Below, in pieces: positions 50,128 through 63,230 of a DNA stretch of 64,000 nucleotides. Under the pieces are notes generated by a model. That model ran no database searches, was not told where the DNA came from, and saw nothing but the letters and a program-made list of their open reading frames with translations. The number at the start of each line of letters is the position of its first letter. Within the stretch, counting starts at the first letter, position 1. The position numbers were made by a program, and so were the translations under genes. The stretch is from Pseudisothecium myosuroides (lineage: Eukaryota > Streptophyta > Bryopsida > Hypnales > Lembophyllaceae): contig OX637291.1 of the NCBI GenBank assembly GCA_951799445.1, forward strand, positions 14,014,501 to 14,078,500. Direction: 5' to 3'.

Positions 50128-50319
50128 GATGATGAAGTAGCCATCAGATTGAGACTGTGGATGTGTGTGTGCGGCAGCGTCTTGCTCGCATTCCCCAAGC
50201 TCCCTTGCTTGCGCTTTCGTCCATCTTTTCTGCAATCGCAACGAAGAATCATGTCCACAGCGACTCTCCAGTAGTCCCAATACCAATTCCTGCATCTCTC
50301 TCTTCCCCTGCACACCACA

Positions 50320-53172
50320 ATGCAGTCCATTGCAACACCCGTCATGGCTTCCTTGAGCAGCAGCACCAGCATGTTGTGGCCCAGCTCCTCCTCCTCCTGC
50401 CGTTTCTCGCATTCCACTGGTGTCTCTCACGTTTCTTGTTGCTACCCATCTTCTTCTTCTGTATCCCAATGTAGTGCCTCATCTCAATCCACGGGGGAGG
50501 AGGTCACCATGGTGGTGGTGGGCAGGCGAGAACTCGTGCTGGGGGGAGTGGCAGCGAGCTTGGGGGTGGGGATGGGGGTGGGCAGCAGTGCGGAGGCGTA
50601 TACGCAAGTGGAAGTGGGAACGTTCTTGCCTCGTGCGCAGGGGAATAAGGAGTTCGTGCAATTCGAAGCGACAGCCAAAGACACGCCGGCTCTGCGAGCT
50701 GGTCGGTAAACGCATTTCCCTGGAAATTGGGTGGATTTTGAATTTGGAACTCTTGTTTAGGGTTTGGGATGGGATGCTGTAATGAGATTGCGTGAATTCG
50801 GAATGCAACCCTAGTTTAGTGGCGTCTCTAATTTTGGTGAATAACGTTGGTGATACTACTTTTGCTGTTGAGCATAGTGCCTGTTGTTAGATTGGTTAAA
50901 TTTTTTTGTATGTTTTTGTTGGTGAATGAAAGGGGATTCTACCTCAACAGAGAATGCATCATTTGGATATCATGTGCAAAAGTTATGACTGGTCAGAAGT
51001 TTTCTTTTCCAAAGAATGCAGCATTGAATATCATGTGCAAAAGTTATGACTGGTCAAGGTTTATAGGGAGATCTTCTAAAATTTCTTCTTAAACAATAGT
51101 TACTTATTGATTAAGGAGATTTACACTATCTGAGTTTTGCTCAAGTGGGGATTTTTGGTCCTTGGCAATTCTCGGTGTCCATACCTTAGGTAATTTGTCT
51201 CATAACGTTATTGAGGGGCTAACTGATCACGCCTTGAATCAATGAATAGTGTCAAGGAAAAGAATCTAGATTCCTGTTGTGCACACTCTTTTACTCATGC
51301 AAAGGCACTTTAGAATTATTTATATCTTTTCATCCAGTCCATTCTCAGGTTATGTTTGCATATGGGCTCACTTGGCAGTGATTGCATACCTGCCAATGTA
51401 ATAAGTTGCATCAAAGGTCGGTTAGTTCTTTTATATTGTAGTGCTCTAAATTCGTTTCATGCTACGCTATATACTACTCTAATGTTGATGATGGGTGCGC
51501 TTTTAACAGGAAATGTGCAACCTTATAAGTTCATCCTTCCTCCTACGTGGAAGCAAGTAAGGGTAGCCAACATTCTGTCCGGGAATTACTGCCAGCCCAA
51601 ATGTGCAGAGCCGTGGGTGGAGGTCAAATTCGAAAATGTAAAAGAAGGGACAGTACAAGTGGTGGCATCGCCAATGGTTCGTCTCTCCAACAGGCCCAAT
51701 GCCACCATTGAGGAGATTGGCAACCCTGAGAAGATCATATCTGCTTTAGGCCCATTTGTGACGGGCAATAGCTACGACCCTGATGAGGTGATGGAGACTT
51801 CTGTTGATCACAGAGGCGATCTTACTGTAAGTACACCAATGATTCCTCTGTCTGCCATTTTAAATTCTTGTAGCAAACTCCAAATAGATTATTTTTCGGA
51901 GATGATGGGATCTGTATTGGGGTTCGTGTTGGGCAAGGCATGATGTAGATCTATGTTTGTATTTTACTGTCCCTCCAAGTCTAGGCTCATCTTGCCTATG
52001 AAACAATCTCAACGCCTAAGTGACCAAGCTAAATTTATAAGCTCCACTTTGGAGGCTAACAGTCACGTAACTTTCAAAACAAGTTTCTTTAATTCAATAA
52101 TGTAGGGTATGATTTCTTCTGTCTATTGGTACATTTCGTTACTATCCTGAAAACTTCCTAAATGGTTTATTTCAAATTCTATAGATTTGGAAGAGACCAC
52201 TTTTGGCCATTCGGGCACTTCGGGGTTCAGATGAGAATAAGCCTCACATTGCTAGTTTAAACAAGCAAGGATCGGAATCGTCCCTGAAGCGACAGGAATT
52301 GACTGCTTTCCAAACTAGTCATTAACTACTTGTGCTAAAGTTAGATGTATGTTCTAAATGTTCTAAATGCCTGCAAGTGCTTCCTTTGGCAAAGTTCTTA
52401 GAACGCATTGAATCAAGCTCAATTTGAACGTATAGAAATTGACTCCATTAGAGCGCTGAACGTGATGTGGTGAGCATGTTACCCTCAGAAGCTTATCAGC
52501 TGTATGAGGCTTCCGAAGTATATCCCCTCATAAATCACTAGCAGGACTTGTGATGAGGCCAGAATGACTAGTAGCCCATGTAAACCGTTCTGATTCTGCT
52601 TAAGGTTGAATCAAAATTTAGAAAAGAGGGTCCCGTCGGGGTTGATCACATTTTCGTTTCCTTTTTAAAAAATTCATTAAGGTCCGCCTTTCTACTAGTT
52701 TCTCTGAAGTATTGCACCGAGAGGAGCTTGAGCTTTCAATGTGATTTGTTTCTGAGACAAATCTCTTATTGCAGAAAATTTGTGAACTAACTCTGATCTA
52801 TCGTATCAGTGCGAGTGACACTAGTTTACCAAGGTGCACCATTTAGGTATTTTCAGTTATTTTGCGCACCCACTAATAGGGTATATCGGTGTAGTTGGCC
52901 CAGTGAATAGAACAGTGGATCTCTCATTCTGTGTATTATAGATGCATCTGTTGCTGTCTAGATATTTACTTAGAACTCACCTTGGTTGTGTTGGTATGCA
53001 GTATTATAGCTACCAACTGGAGACGCCATTTGCATTGACAGGCTCTCACAATTTAGCGACTGCAACAGCGAAAGGGAACGTGGTTCTTTTGTGTGTGGTG
53101 AGCGCAAACGATAAACAGTGGGCTGCTTCACAAGATTTGCTGAAAACCATTTTGAAGTCATTCACGGCTTAA
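50320..53172 (+). CDS. PsbP-domain protein of the thylakoid lumen, three exons
   Basis: Exons 50320-50701, 51510-51826 and 53002-53172 give 289 residues. The first intron starts GTCGGT, a weak donor chosen because it keeps the reading phase; the second is GTAAGT...CAG. The N-terminus is Ser-rich (plastid transit). A twin-Arg motif VVVGRRELVLGG (Arg 69-70) with a hydrophobic stretch ends in AEA (about 93), i.e. a Tat-type lumen-targeting signal. The mature part has the PsbP fold: ILPPTWKQVRVANILSGNY, VVASPMVRL, IISALGPFVTG, YYSYQLETP, and NVVLLCVVSANDKQW. Two Cys in CQPKC (about 155 and 159) could form a disulfide, as in some redox-sensitive PPD proteins. Family members assist assembly of photosystems. 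Which PPD it is cannot be fixed. The gene looks intact. Confidence 0.9.
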
Positions 53173-54106
53173 TGGAACTTCATTTTGGCTAGGTAGTGTG
53201 GCTTGTTAAAGTATAACACCTGATAAAATCTGAGTTTGTAAAGTATGGTCATCATGAGCATGTTAATTTCTTACATTTTTGGTATCATTCTACGTGAGGA
53301 AAGGAGTTTCGTAGTTCCCTCTCACAAATTGATTTAATTGCAACTATTACGTCCATGGTCAGCATTGGCATTCAATTTTGGGTCTTCGTAACTCTTCAAG
53401 GCAAACTAGGTTGTGCAACACAATCAATTAACTATTCCAAGTCAGAGGGCACTCCTGTAAAACGTATCTGTCAATTGGTGGCAAAATCATGAGTCACACA
53501 ATTTTTTGGGGACAGGCATAACATTTAGTAGCAATCAGTTGCTATCTTTCCTCCAACAAAATGATGTGGAATATTTCACACCCATTAGTAGTTATAAGGA
53601 TAGGTGGCGTTCCACACAAGACTTGTTAGTATTGTACATAAACAACAATGTTAAACAAACAGAATCGTTAAATGCTATGGTTCTTAAGATTTAATCAAAG
53701 TATAAAAATGAGCATTGGAGCTTTAAAGTTTAACTTTGAAATAGTGATCAAAATTTTCATAAAGAACAAGGTATTCAACCACTACTTTACTTTGCTTCAG
53801 AAACCATTTATTTATTGTTTTTGGAGTAGAGAAGACAACTCTATATTTACATCATAACATTCAGTAGCAATCAATGTTACTACCTTCCTCCAAACGGAAT
53901 GATGTGGAGTAAACCACATCATTTCATTCAAAGGATGAAATGGTGTTGGCTATTCCACATCCATCAATAGTTACAAAGATAAGGTAGTATGCTGTAAAAC
54001 TGACCCTTCTCTTCAAATTGACTCTATAAAATGGTACCGAATGGATATAAAGTGGTTCTTAAATGGACCACTTTAGCCATTGATTCAATAAAATAAAAAA
54101 GTATTT
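53173..54106. other. Intergenic downstream of the PsbP-domain gene
   Basis: The 3' UTR of the PsbP-domain gene lies in the first part. Two related segments near 53480-53610 and 53850-53990 share TTTAGTAGCAATCAGTTGCT-like blocks and CCATTAGTAGTTATAA-like blocks, suggesting another old repeat. No gene is recognised. Confidence 0.4.
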
Positions 54107-54335
54107 TTTATTGCAAGAGCCAATCATTGGCCTTGATTTCCTCAAATCACTTTAGAAGTTGCAAGTGGACACATTTTGGGAGACCTAGGGTCACAAATAG
54201 GTACCTGCAACATAAATCTTTGAAAATTCAAAACTAATTCAAATTACTTCAAAAAATATGAAACGACTTGTATTACGTTTGGCATCTATTTTTCTTACTT
54301 TGAAAAATGAATTAAAAATATTTTTATTCATGCAA
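54107..54335 (+). repeat. Dispersed repeat, matched at 25478-25700
   Basis: Direct copy of the repeat described at 25478-25700, sharing TATTGCAAGAGCCAATCATT and GACCTAGGGTCACAAATAG. It leads into the satellite array that follows. Confidence 0.65.
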
Positions 54336-54344
54336 ACCTAACTT

Positions 54345-55765
54345 TCTTATATATTTTTCACAATTTTTATAGAATAATTCTACTCAATCATGTATTATTT
54401 GTCACTTTGGTTTAAAATAAAAATATATAGGGTGGAGATTAAAGTAAAAATATGCCCAATTATATGTTTTGCAATTCACAAAAAATCACCCTTCTCATGT
54501 ATTATTTGTCACATTGATTTATTTAAAAATGAAAAGTAAAGGGTGAATATTTAAATAGGAAACTTCCTATTTACTTTTTAAAATTTTCCTAGACTCCTTT
54601 TAATCATGAATAAATTGCCACTTTGATTTTATGAATACAAAGTAAATGATGACAATTTAAGTTTTCCTTTTAATTTTTGCAATTTTCAATTATTTGTCAT
54701 GTTGATTTTGAAAATAAAAAAATGAAGGTTAGAAATTGAAGTAAGAACGTACTTTTTTACTTTTTGTAATCCTCAAAGAATCATTCTACTTATGTATTAT
54801 TTGTTATATTGATCTAATAATAAAAATAAAAGTGGAGATGTAATTAAGACCTTTGATTTATTTTTGATAATCATCCAAAATTCTTCCTAATAATGAATTA
54901 TTTATCATTTTGATTTTATAAATAAAAATAATGGATAGAAGATTTAAGTAAGATCTCCGCCATTTATTTTTTGAAATCTTCAAATAATCATCCTGCTCAT
55001 ATATTATTAGTCACATTGACTTAAAAATAAAAATAAAAAATGGAAAATTAATTAAAAAACTTTTCCATATAATTTTTGAATTTTTAAAGAATCCCCTTAA
55101 TTTTCAACAATTCGTTATGTTGATTTTAAAAATATGAAATAAAAAGTAGAGATTTTAATAAGAACTTTCCTATTTAATTTTTTCAATTATTTCAATGAAT
55201 AATCCTATTCAAGTACTCATGTACTATTTATTACTTAAAATAAATATATGTGGAAGAGATTGAAGTAAGAACGTATCCATTTTTTATTTTGCAATTCACA
55301 AAGAATCATCCTTCTCATGTATTACTTGTCACATTGATTTAAAAATAAAAAATGAAGGGTGAATATTTATTAAGAACTTTTTTTATTTATTTCTTGCAAT
55401 TTTCCTAGACTCTTTTTATTCATGAATTATTTGTCAATTTAATTTTATAAATTAAATCTAACAAGTGGAGATTTAAAATAGAACTTTTTCATTTATTTTT
55501 TGCAATTTTCAATGACTCATTCTATTCAAGTATTATTTGTCACAATGATTTAAAAATTCAAAAAAAAGTATTGAGAATTAACTAGTAAAAAATTTAACTT
55601 TTGATTTTTGCAATTTTTCAAAATTATGATTTATTTGTCATGTTGATTTTAAAAATAAAAAGAATAAAAAGTGAAGATTTAAATAAGGACTTCACTTTTT
55701 ATATTTTGCAATTTTTAAAGTTAGACTCTTTGTAATAATGTATTATTTGTCACTTTGATGAATCC
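54345..55765. repeat. Degenerate satellite array, period about 105 bp
   Basis: About 13 imperfect units follow the plan: a TATTATTTGTCACATTGATT block, a block of the kind AAAAATAAAAAATGAAGGG, a GATTTAAGTAAGAAC-like block, an ATTTATTTTTTGCAATTTTC block, and an AAGAATCATCCTTCTCATG block. Units are strongly diverged, so the array is old. It ends just before the second piggyBac remnant. Confidence 0.75.
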
Positions 55766-55859
55766 TTAAATTTTTCAGAGATCCAAAATGGATCAATCCA
55801 TTTTTAGAATGGCCATTTTTTGAAGTGAGGAATGTAAAGATTTAGTTAAACTTGGGCTC

Positions 55860-57161
55860 ATTCTTAAGGAAAATCAAGTTAGCTATTTAGTGGTGTTTTC
55901 AGATTTAGAAGAAGAATCATTATTGAAGGAAGAAATTTCCCCACTATTTTGGAGCTCATGTCTCAATCTGCATTTGTTGACTAAGTGTTTGCACATTACC
56001 AATCCACTTTGCTATGAGAGTGATAGCACACAATTAGGTTATGACAAAATGGGCCAAGTTAGGTGGTTGATTGATGTCATTTGCAGTAATTACAACAGTA
56101 CATGGAGTGTTGGAAAATTTGCCACAGTGGATGAAATGATGAACTGTAAGTATTGTCTGGCATGGCAATACATGCCCCAAAAGCCCCTAAAATGGTGCTT
56201 GAATGTTTGGTGTTTTGTAGATTCAGTATCAAAATTTGTATGGAATTTTGAGGTCTATTGTGGTAAAAGTCCTATAATAGAAGAGGCCCAGGCACCCTAT
56301 GAAGGGGTTCTTGGAGAGGCTAGATTAGCTCACAATGTGGTCTTGCGCTTATTGTCTACAAACAAGGGAAAAGGATATGTCATCGTTGTGGACAATTTTT
56401 CCTCATCCATTGCATTATTCAAGAAATTATTGAATAAAAGGACATATGCAACATGAACAATTTGGTATAATTGAGTAGGCCTACCAGATGTATTGAAAAA
56501 TATAAATGCCTTCAATAGACATGCACAAGGATTATTGGAATGGTGCATGCATGAGTCCCGACAAGTGAATTCCATTTTATGGAAAGATAAAAAAACGGTC
56601 TTCATTATTTCTACACATGCTATGTCCATTCAGTTTCCATAGCAATTTCCAATTCTATCTGTACCGCGACGCAATGGAGCAATTCGGAACCAAATTCAAA
56701 CTTTGCCAATGCACCACAAATATACTACACACATGCGAGGCATCTATATTTCAGACCAATTGCGTGCCTCTTACACTTATCAAACCCGGTCGCAGAAGTG
56801 GTGGCACAGGGTTTTCTTTTTCCTTATTGATACAACTATAGTAAATATGTACATCATTTATTTGGACAAATGCAAGGAGTGTAACCCTCCTTGCCCTCCT
56901 ATGACTCATTTGCAGTTTCGAATTCAATTGTGTGAGGCACTAACTAGAAATAGGCGAAGAAAACGGCATTTACAATTTACAGATGTACCGCGTCGTAGGC
57001 GTGTGTGCTATCTAGCTTTCACCGACTTTTGCAAACCTTATGTGGTTTGCAACAACAGCTCACCCCTTGTGATAAGGCCAAAGACTTATTGCCAGTCATG
57101 TGACAATAAGTTTATGTGCTTTTGCAAAGGATGTTTTCAAATTAACCACGAACTACAATGA
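55860..57161 (+). pseudogene. PiggyBac-type transposase, decayed copy 2, with Cys-rich C-terminus
   Basis: The reading starts in the core: ATVDEMMNCKYCLAWQYMPQ (first Asp), KFVWNFEVYCGK and GYVIVVDNFSSSIALFKKLL (second Asp). After a stop at 56454 it resumes in other frames as LWKDKKTVFIISTHAMS and, from 56703, as MRGIYISDQLRASYTYQTRS and KWWHRVFFFLIDTTIVNMYI. It ends in a Cys-rich domain (TYCQSCDNKFMCFCKGCFQI). The N-terminal region is missing and the frame is broken at least twice. The VDxxD motif has Tyr in place of its first Asp. It is clearly a different, more diverged lineage than the copy at 9830-11900. Confidence 0.82.
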
Positions 57162-57640
57162 GTACTCATACATATTGTAAGTATAATTTTTGTGCTCCAC
57201 CTTATGAATTTTACTTTGCAAATTTTATTTTGAAGATAATTGTGGTTCCTATTTTGTAGGTGCAAAGATGCATTACGTAAATGTAATCGATAAAAGAGTT
57301 TTATTTTTATCCATTGCAGAATGATTTTTAGATGCCATTATATGTGTAAATCATAATTATTTATTTACATAAATTATTGAATTATTTATTTTTCTATATA
57401 ATAATAATTATTTTTTTGATTCATTTCTGATTAGAAGAGGGTGTTTTTGTTTGTATTTTAGAAAATAATGTATGCTGGGGCACTAATGGCAGGAAAGGAT
57501 GTGACCAACATGTGATGGGGTGATGGCAGGATAACAAGCACAGACCCTGTGATGTAGTGATGGCAAGTTCAGTGGCATTTGAGGTGTCTCCTCCCCCAAT
57601 TCCTAGCTCCCCCTCCTCTACGCCATGCTCGAAGCCAAAT
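57162..57640. other. 3' flank of piggyBac copy 2, AT-rich
   Basis: No gene is recognised. No TTAACCCC-type end was found after the Cys-rich domain, so the 3' boundary of the element stays open. Confidence 0.4.
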
Positions 57641-58345
57641 TTCATTCTCTTTTCATATAGTGCTTCTAAATTCTATAGGAAATATAATTTTTGTTTTTTT
57701 CCAATTTTGTTTTTGAGATTGTAAATGCATACTATATCTTTGAATCCACCTTTTGGATTTTTGAGTTTCAAATTTCTTTGGTGGAAAACTTAATTGAAAA
57801 ACTATGAGAGGCATTGAAAACTTTTGGACATTGTTGGATTGCAAGATTTCTTTGAATGTATTCCATGTCTTTTTTTGACTTGAAATTTTTGAGAGACATT
57901 CCTAACATAATCTACAGTCTACAATATGCTAAATATTTCTTCGAAGTTTCAGGGAACTCAAAGGTCCCAATGATTAGAACAAACCGAGAACATGGTAGGA
58001 ACATATCCAGAACAAACCACAACCCTTTTTCCATACCATGCCCCAAACCATATTCCATTCTATCTTCACATAGTACTTCTAATTCCATAGCAAATAGAGT
58101 TCTTGATTTTTTCCAAATCTTTTTTCGGAGATTATAAAGGCATATACTATATATTTCAATCCACCATTTGGATTTTTTATTTTCAAATTTATGTGGTGGA
58201 AATTTTGGTCAAAAAAATATGAAAGACATTGTGAACTTTTGGACATTTGGTTGCATTGCAAGATTTTTTTGGATGTGTTCCATGTCTTTTTTTTACCTTG
58301 AAATTTTTGTGAGACGTTTCTAACATAATCTAGAATATTCTCAAT
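57641..58345. repeat. Direct duplication, period about 412 bp
   Basis: The segments 57641-57930 and 58055-58345 share CATTCTCTTTTCATATAGTG, ATCCACCTTTTGGATTTTT, TGGACATTGTTGGATTGCAA and TTCCATGTCTTTTTTTGACT blocks in the same order with many substitutions. The remaining spacer is not duplicated visibly. No coding capacity is seen. Confidence 0.65.
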
Positions 58346-58419
58346 TTTTAAATCCAGCACCCATACTGGCAAATTTACCACAATCAATGGTCAAAGGCAA
58401 ATGAGATTGTCGGGCATAG

Positions 58420-58641
58420 TAAAAATTTAAAAAAAAACTTCGACTTCAAATGCTAATTTCTTTTAATCCGTACGATAAAATGTCATGAAATTTTTACCAC
58501 ATTTTTTTCACAAGTTTAGTGCAAGATCCTATGGTTAGATTTTTAAAAATAATATTTTGTTGAAAATTTTGGTAAATGCAGCAGTAGGGGTAGTTTTGAG
58601 TGGATTTTAGCAGAAAATGGCCTTGGTCCTTCCGGGGTTAA
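58420..58641 (-). repeat. Truncated TTAACCCC element (copy D)
   Basis: On the minus strand the fragment starts at a TTAA (58641-58638) followed by CCCCGGAAGGACCAAGGCCA. It continues as ATCTAACCATAGGATCTTGC and the GTGGTAAAAATTTCATGA block, matching the first 220 bases of copy C (24003 on). The 3' two-thirds are absent. Confidence 0.65.
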
Positions 58642-58649
58642 ATGCCATT

Positions 58650-61550
58650 AGATATATAGAAAGGCAGTTATGGATTGTTTATGGGATGTTTATGACTCCA
58701 CTCTATGGGCGGTTTTGTAATTTTAGGGCAAGCCACTTTAGAAATTTACAAAAATTACAAGTTTAATTCCACTTAGGTTTGATTTGTGAAACAAGTGCAC
58801 ACCTCTAAAAAATATTTGCCCTTTTTGGAGTTGGCTCCAAAATATTTAGATTGCAAATCAATGTAGTAAATGGCTTTTCTTCTTTATGTGAATCCACCAT
58901 GTTATTGTTCATTGTAATCTTTTCAAAATGTTATTGTGCTTGATTTATAAGTGACATGACTATCAATTATTGGTACTTTTCTAACATGAACTTTGGAAGT
59001 GATTATTTTTCTATTTGGGTCATTAGTGAAATCATTTAGTAGTGGCCAAGGGATTATCATATGATAAAAATGTGTCTTTAAATCAATTCTTCACTATTCA
59101 TGTCAAAATGACCCAAAGCCGTGATTGAATACCCAGGAAGCTTGTTTTTGGAATGGAAGATATAGTTATTTGGATGCAATTATCTTTATTTTCTCCTATT
59201 TGATTTCAATATTAATATTTTCAACCAATAATAGCCACGATGTAGATCTTGAGAGTTTATTTTCTTTTTGGAAAACTAAGGCACCTATTGTCAATAGAAA
59301 CTTTGTTGTCCTTTGAGTTGGTTGAATTTATTTTCTTCATTGCACTTCCAACAAAAATGGTCTTTTATACTCAAAATAATTGAAGCACTTAACTTAAAGT
59401 ATCTAGTGATTGTAAATCAATACAAACTATAGTATAGTGTACCCAACTATTCATTTGCCAAATCACTCGTGTCTTGTTGTAATTCCAAAAAAAGGTGAAT
59501 CAAAATTCAAATACTATCTATAGTAAAAAATGAAAGAAGGACCAAATGAATGGCGACATAAAATTAGTATGACTATTACTAAGCTAATTCACTACTTGCT
59601 ACCTAGGAAAAATTATTTGATAGCATGCACATTTAATAGGGGTTGAGAAGTTGGACAAAAACCACTTGCAAATAGAATCAAGTTATTTTGGCAATTAATG
59701 ATTTTTGTCTGATTTTTCAAAGTTTGTTGAGACAAAATTGATAAAGCATGGGTAGGTCCATCCTAAATTGCACAATAATTAAGATGTTCTTTCAAAAAAT
59801 GTAGTGTCAAATTGCTAAAAGGTTGTTGAAGATCTACGAAAGGATTGTTTTTGAATTAAAAGTGGTGAAGGAAGCCTTTACCTAAAAGATAACTCTATTG
59901 GAATTATATAAATATAGGTGTTCTCTTACTTCAGTCTTGTATTATTGAAGTTGAACAGTACAAGTAATTTACTTGTTTGTTTCAATAGGAGTACACTATT
60001 AGACTAGCTTTTCTTTATGTCAAAAAATAAGACAAGAAAGAATTTGTATTTCAATACATGGGCCTCAAAATATTGTCTAGGAATTAAAAAATCCTATTTT
60101 AGAGTTTGAAATTTGAAAAATATATTTTAATCTAAGACACCTTAAAACTCCCTTCATAAAAAATAACAAAACCCCGCTAAATACCTTTCAAGCATGTGTA
60201 GAATCATTTATTTCACACGAAGTTGTCCCATACTTATAGGCAATATCACTGCCCAAACAATATGATGCTCTCAATTCACACAATTTTTAAAAGAAAACAA
60301 TGAACTTTTGATTCATGAGAGTTTTGAAATAACATGAGCTCAAACCATTTCTCTATAGGCTTGTAAGGATCTCTCCCATAAGATACATGATTGTGAAAAA
60401 AATTCCTCAAGAGATTGAAAGATCATGTAATCCATTCAAATTTTGAATCAAACTTTGCACACAATCTTTGCACTAGACGAAGAATGATTTTTTTAAGAAT
60501 TCTTTCAAGGAGCAATTGCCTCAAATTCTTTATCCAATAAGGTATGTGCACCCATAATCATCAATGTCAAAAATGCAACACCTACATTGGACCAAAAAAT
60601 GTTACTAAAACCTAAATATTGATGACATAAGATGTACACAATCAAAACGTGAGAGCAACTAAGTGAGCCTAGTGTCAATTTTAGATATAACCACAAATAA
60701 TATTTTAAAAATTCATAACTTCATTCTACAGTATTCAAATAATGCATGCTAAAGTGCGTTGGAATCCTCTTTCACTTGCCAATACAATCTGATATAAATA
60801 ATACTAAGTATCACCGAGTACTTTTGGTGATTACAAAATAGTGAAACTAGATTGCCCCTCACTAATTTCTCAACATTCTATACTATATAAATATTTATTG
60901 TTTCTCTAAATGAATGCACTACTTTTGAATTAAATATTGTTGTAATTAGGACTCATGAACCTCCATGTGTACAAACAAAAATATCTATAGAAATATTTGT
61001 TGACTTTGATGGCTTATAAAGTAACTTTTTTTAAAATAATGCAACCTAATTGTCAAGGCAACCTAATTTCATTATTTTGGACATTGGTGATTATGGGTGC
61101 AGTTACTTTACACGAGAGTTTTCCTTTTCACTCAAAGGGCAACTTATCAGCCCAACCCCATTGTTATGTTTGCCAAGTGGCTTCCACCTCATAAATCCCA
61201 TAAACCCAAGGCTCCACCGTGCATCTTCAACCGGACTACATTTTGACTCTCCTCAATCAAATGCTCAAGGCTTAGGGCTTTACATTTCCTTAACAAATTT
61301 GAAGACTCAGTGTTGCGCAGCTCCTGTTTTGGATTGAGATTGTTTCCTCTGCAAAGACCTCGTTCGTGAAAGCATTTTGGGAAGGTATCAACAATGGCAC
61401 TTACCTCTTCTTCTTTCTTCTTTTGCATTCGGTTTTTGCTTTCAATTAGCAGTTGGCAAAGAAAACCTCTTCACAATGCAATGATCGAGAGAGGAGAGAA
61501 ATTTTGGTGCTTCATCTAATTTTTTCAGTTTCAACTGTAGTAAACTTTTG
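58650..61550. other. AT-rich intergenic, no gene recognised
   Basis: About 2.9 kb of AT-rich DNA with only short frames. Nothing could be assigned to a gene, RNA or known element by eye. Confidence 0.45.
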
Positions 61551-61559
61551 AGCTAATTT

Positions 61560-63230
61560 GAAATTTGAAATTTGATGGAAATTTGAAATGTGATGTGATC
61601 TGAATTGTGATCAAATCCTAAAATGTAGGAAATTAAAAACGTGATGTGACCCCCTGCAAATTAGAAATGTGATGTGAACCTCCTACAAAATGCAAAAAAA
61701 TTGGATTGTAAGCCCGTGCAAACTAGATATGCAGGACATTAGAAATGTGATGTGAACTTAAAATATGATGTGAACCTCTTGCAAGCTGCAAAAAATTGGA
61801 CTATGAACCCCTACAAATTTGAAATGTGATGTGAACTTGAAACATGATGTGAACCTCTTGTAAGGTACAAAAAATTGGATTGTGAACCCCTACAAATTAA
61901 AAATGCGGGAAATTTGAAATGTGATGTGAATTTGAATTACGATGTAACCTCTTGCAAGCTGCAAATAATTGAACTATGAACTCCTGTAAATTACAAATGC
62001 AAGAAACTTGAAATATGATGTGTACCGCCTAAAAGCTGCAAAAAATTGGACTGTGACCCCCTGCAAATTAGAAATGCAAGAATTTAAAAATGTGCTGTGA
62101 ACTTGAACTATGATGTGAATCTCCTGCAAGCTGCAAAAATTGGATTGGAACCCCTGCAAATTACAAATGCAAGAAATTTGAAATGTGATGTGAACCTCTT
62201 GCAAGGTACAATAAAACTGAACTATGAACTTGTGCAAATTTGAAATGCAGTAAATTAGAAATGTAATGTGAACTTGAAATATGATATGAACCTCTTGCAA
62301 CTTGCAAAAAATTGGACTATGAACCCCTGCAAATTAGAAATGCAAAAAAATAGAAATGTGATGTAAATTTGAAATATGATGTGAATCTCCTGCAAGGTAC
62401 AAAAAATTGGACTGTGAAGTCTGCAAATTAGAAATGCAAGAAATTTGGAATATAATGTAAATTGAAAATATGATAAGAACCTCTTACAAGGTGCAAAAAA
62501 ATAGAATTGTGAACCTTTGCCAATTAGAAATGCAGGAAATTTGAAATGCAATGTGAACTTGAAATATGATGTGAACCTCTTACAAGGTTGAAGAACTGAA
62601 TTGTGAACCCGTGCAAATTAGAAATGCAAAAAATTAGAAATGTAATGTGAACATGAAATATGATGTGAACCTCCTGCAAGTTGCAAAAAATTAGACTGAC
62701 AACCCTGCAAATTAGAAATGTGGAATGTGATGTGAACTTGAATTATGATGTGAACCTCCCGCAAGGTACAAAATTAGGACTATGAACCCTTACAAATTAG
62801 AAATGTAGGAAATTTGAAATGTACTGTAAACTTGAATTATAATGTAAACCTCCTGCAAGTTGCAAAAAATTGGACTATGAACTCTGCAAATTAGAAATGC
62901 AGGAAATTTGAAATGTGATGTGAACTTGAAATATGATGTGAACATCCTGCAGTGAACCCATGCAAATTAGAAATGCAGAAAATTAGAAATGTGATAAAAA
63001 TCCAAAAAATTGAACTATAAACTCTGCAAATTAGAAATGCTGCAATGAACTCGTGCAAATTAAAAAATGTGAAATTTAGGAAATTTGAAATGTGATAAAA
63101 ATCCAAAAAATTGGATTAGGAACTCTACAAATTAGAAATGCAAGAAATTTGAAATGTGATGTGAACTTGAAATATGATGTGAACATCCTGTAGTGAATCC
63201 GTACAAATTAAAAATGCAGGAAATTTGAAA
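61560..63230. repeat. Satellite array, period about 90 bp
   Basis: Some 18 imperfect units repeat the plan GAACCCCTGCAAATTAGAAA, a TGCAGGAAATTTGAAATGTG block, ATGTGAACTTGAAATATGAT and GTGAACCTCCTGCAAGCTGC with an AAAAAATTGGACTATG block. Unit length varies from about 78 to 98 bases. Reverse-strand frames of about 100 codons run through it only because the unit lacks stops in that frame. No gene is seen inside. Confidence 0.88.
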
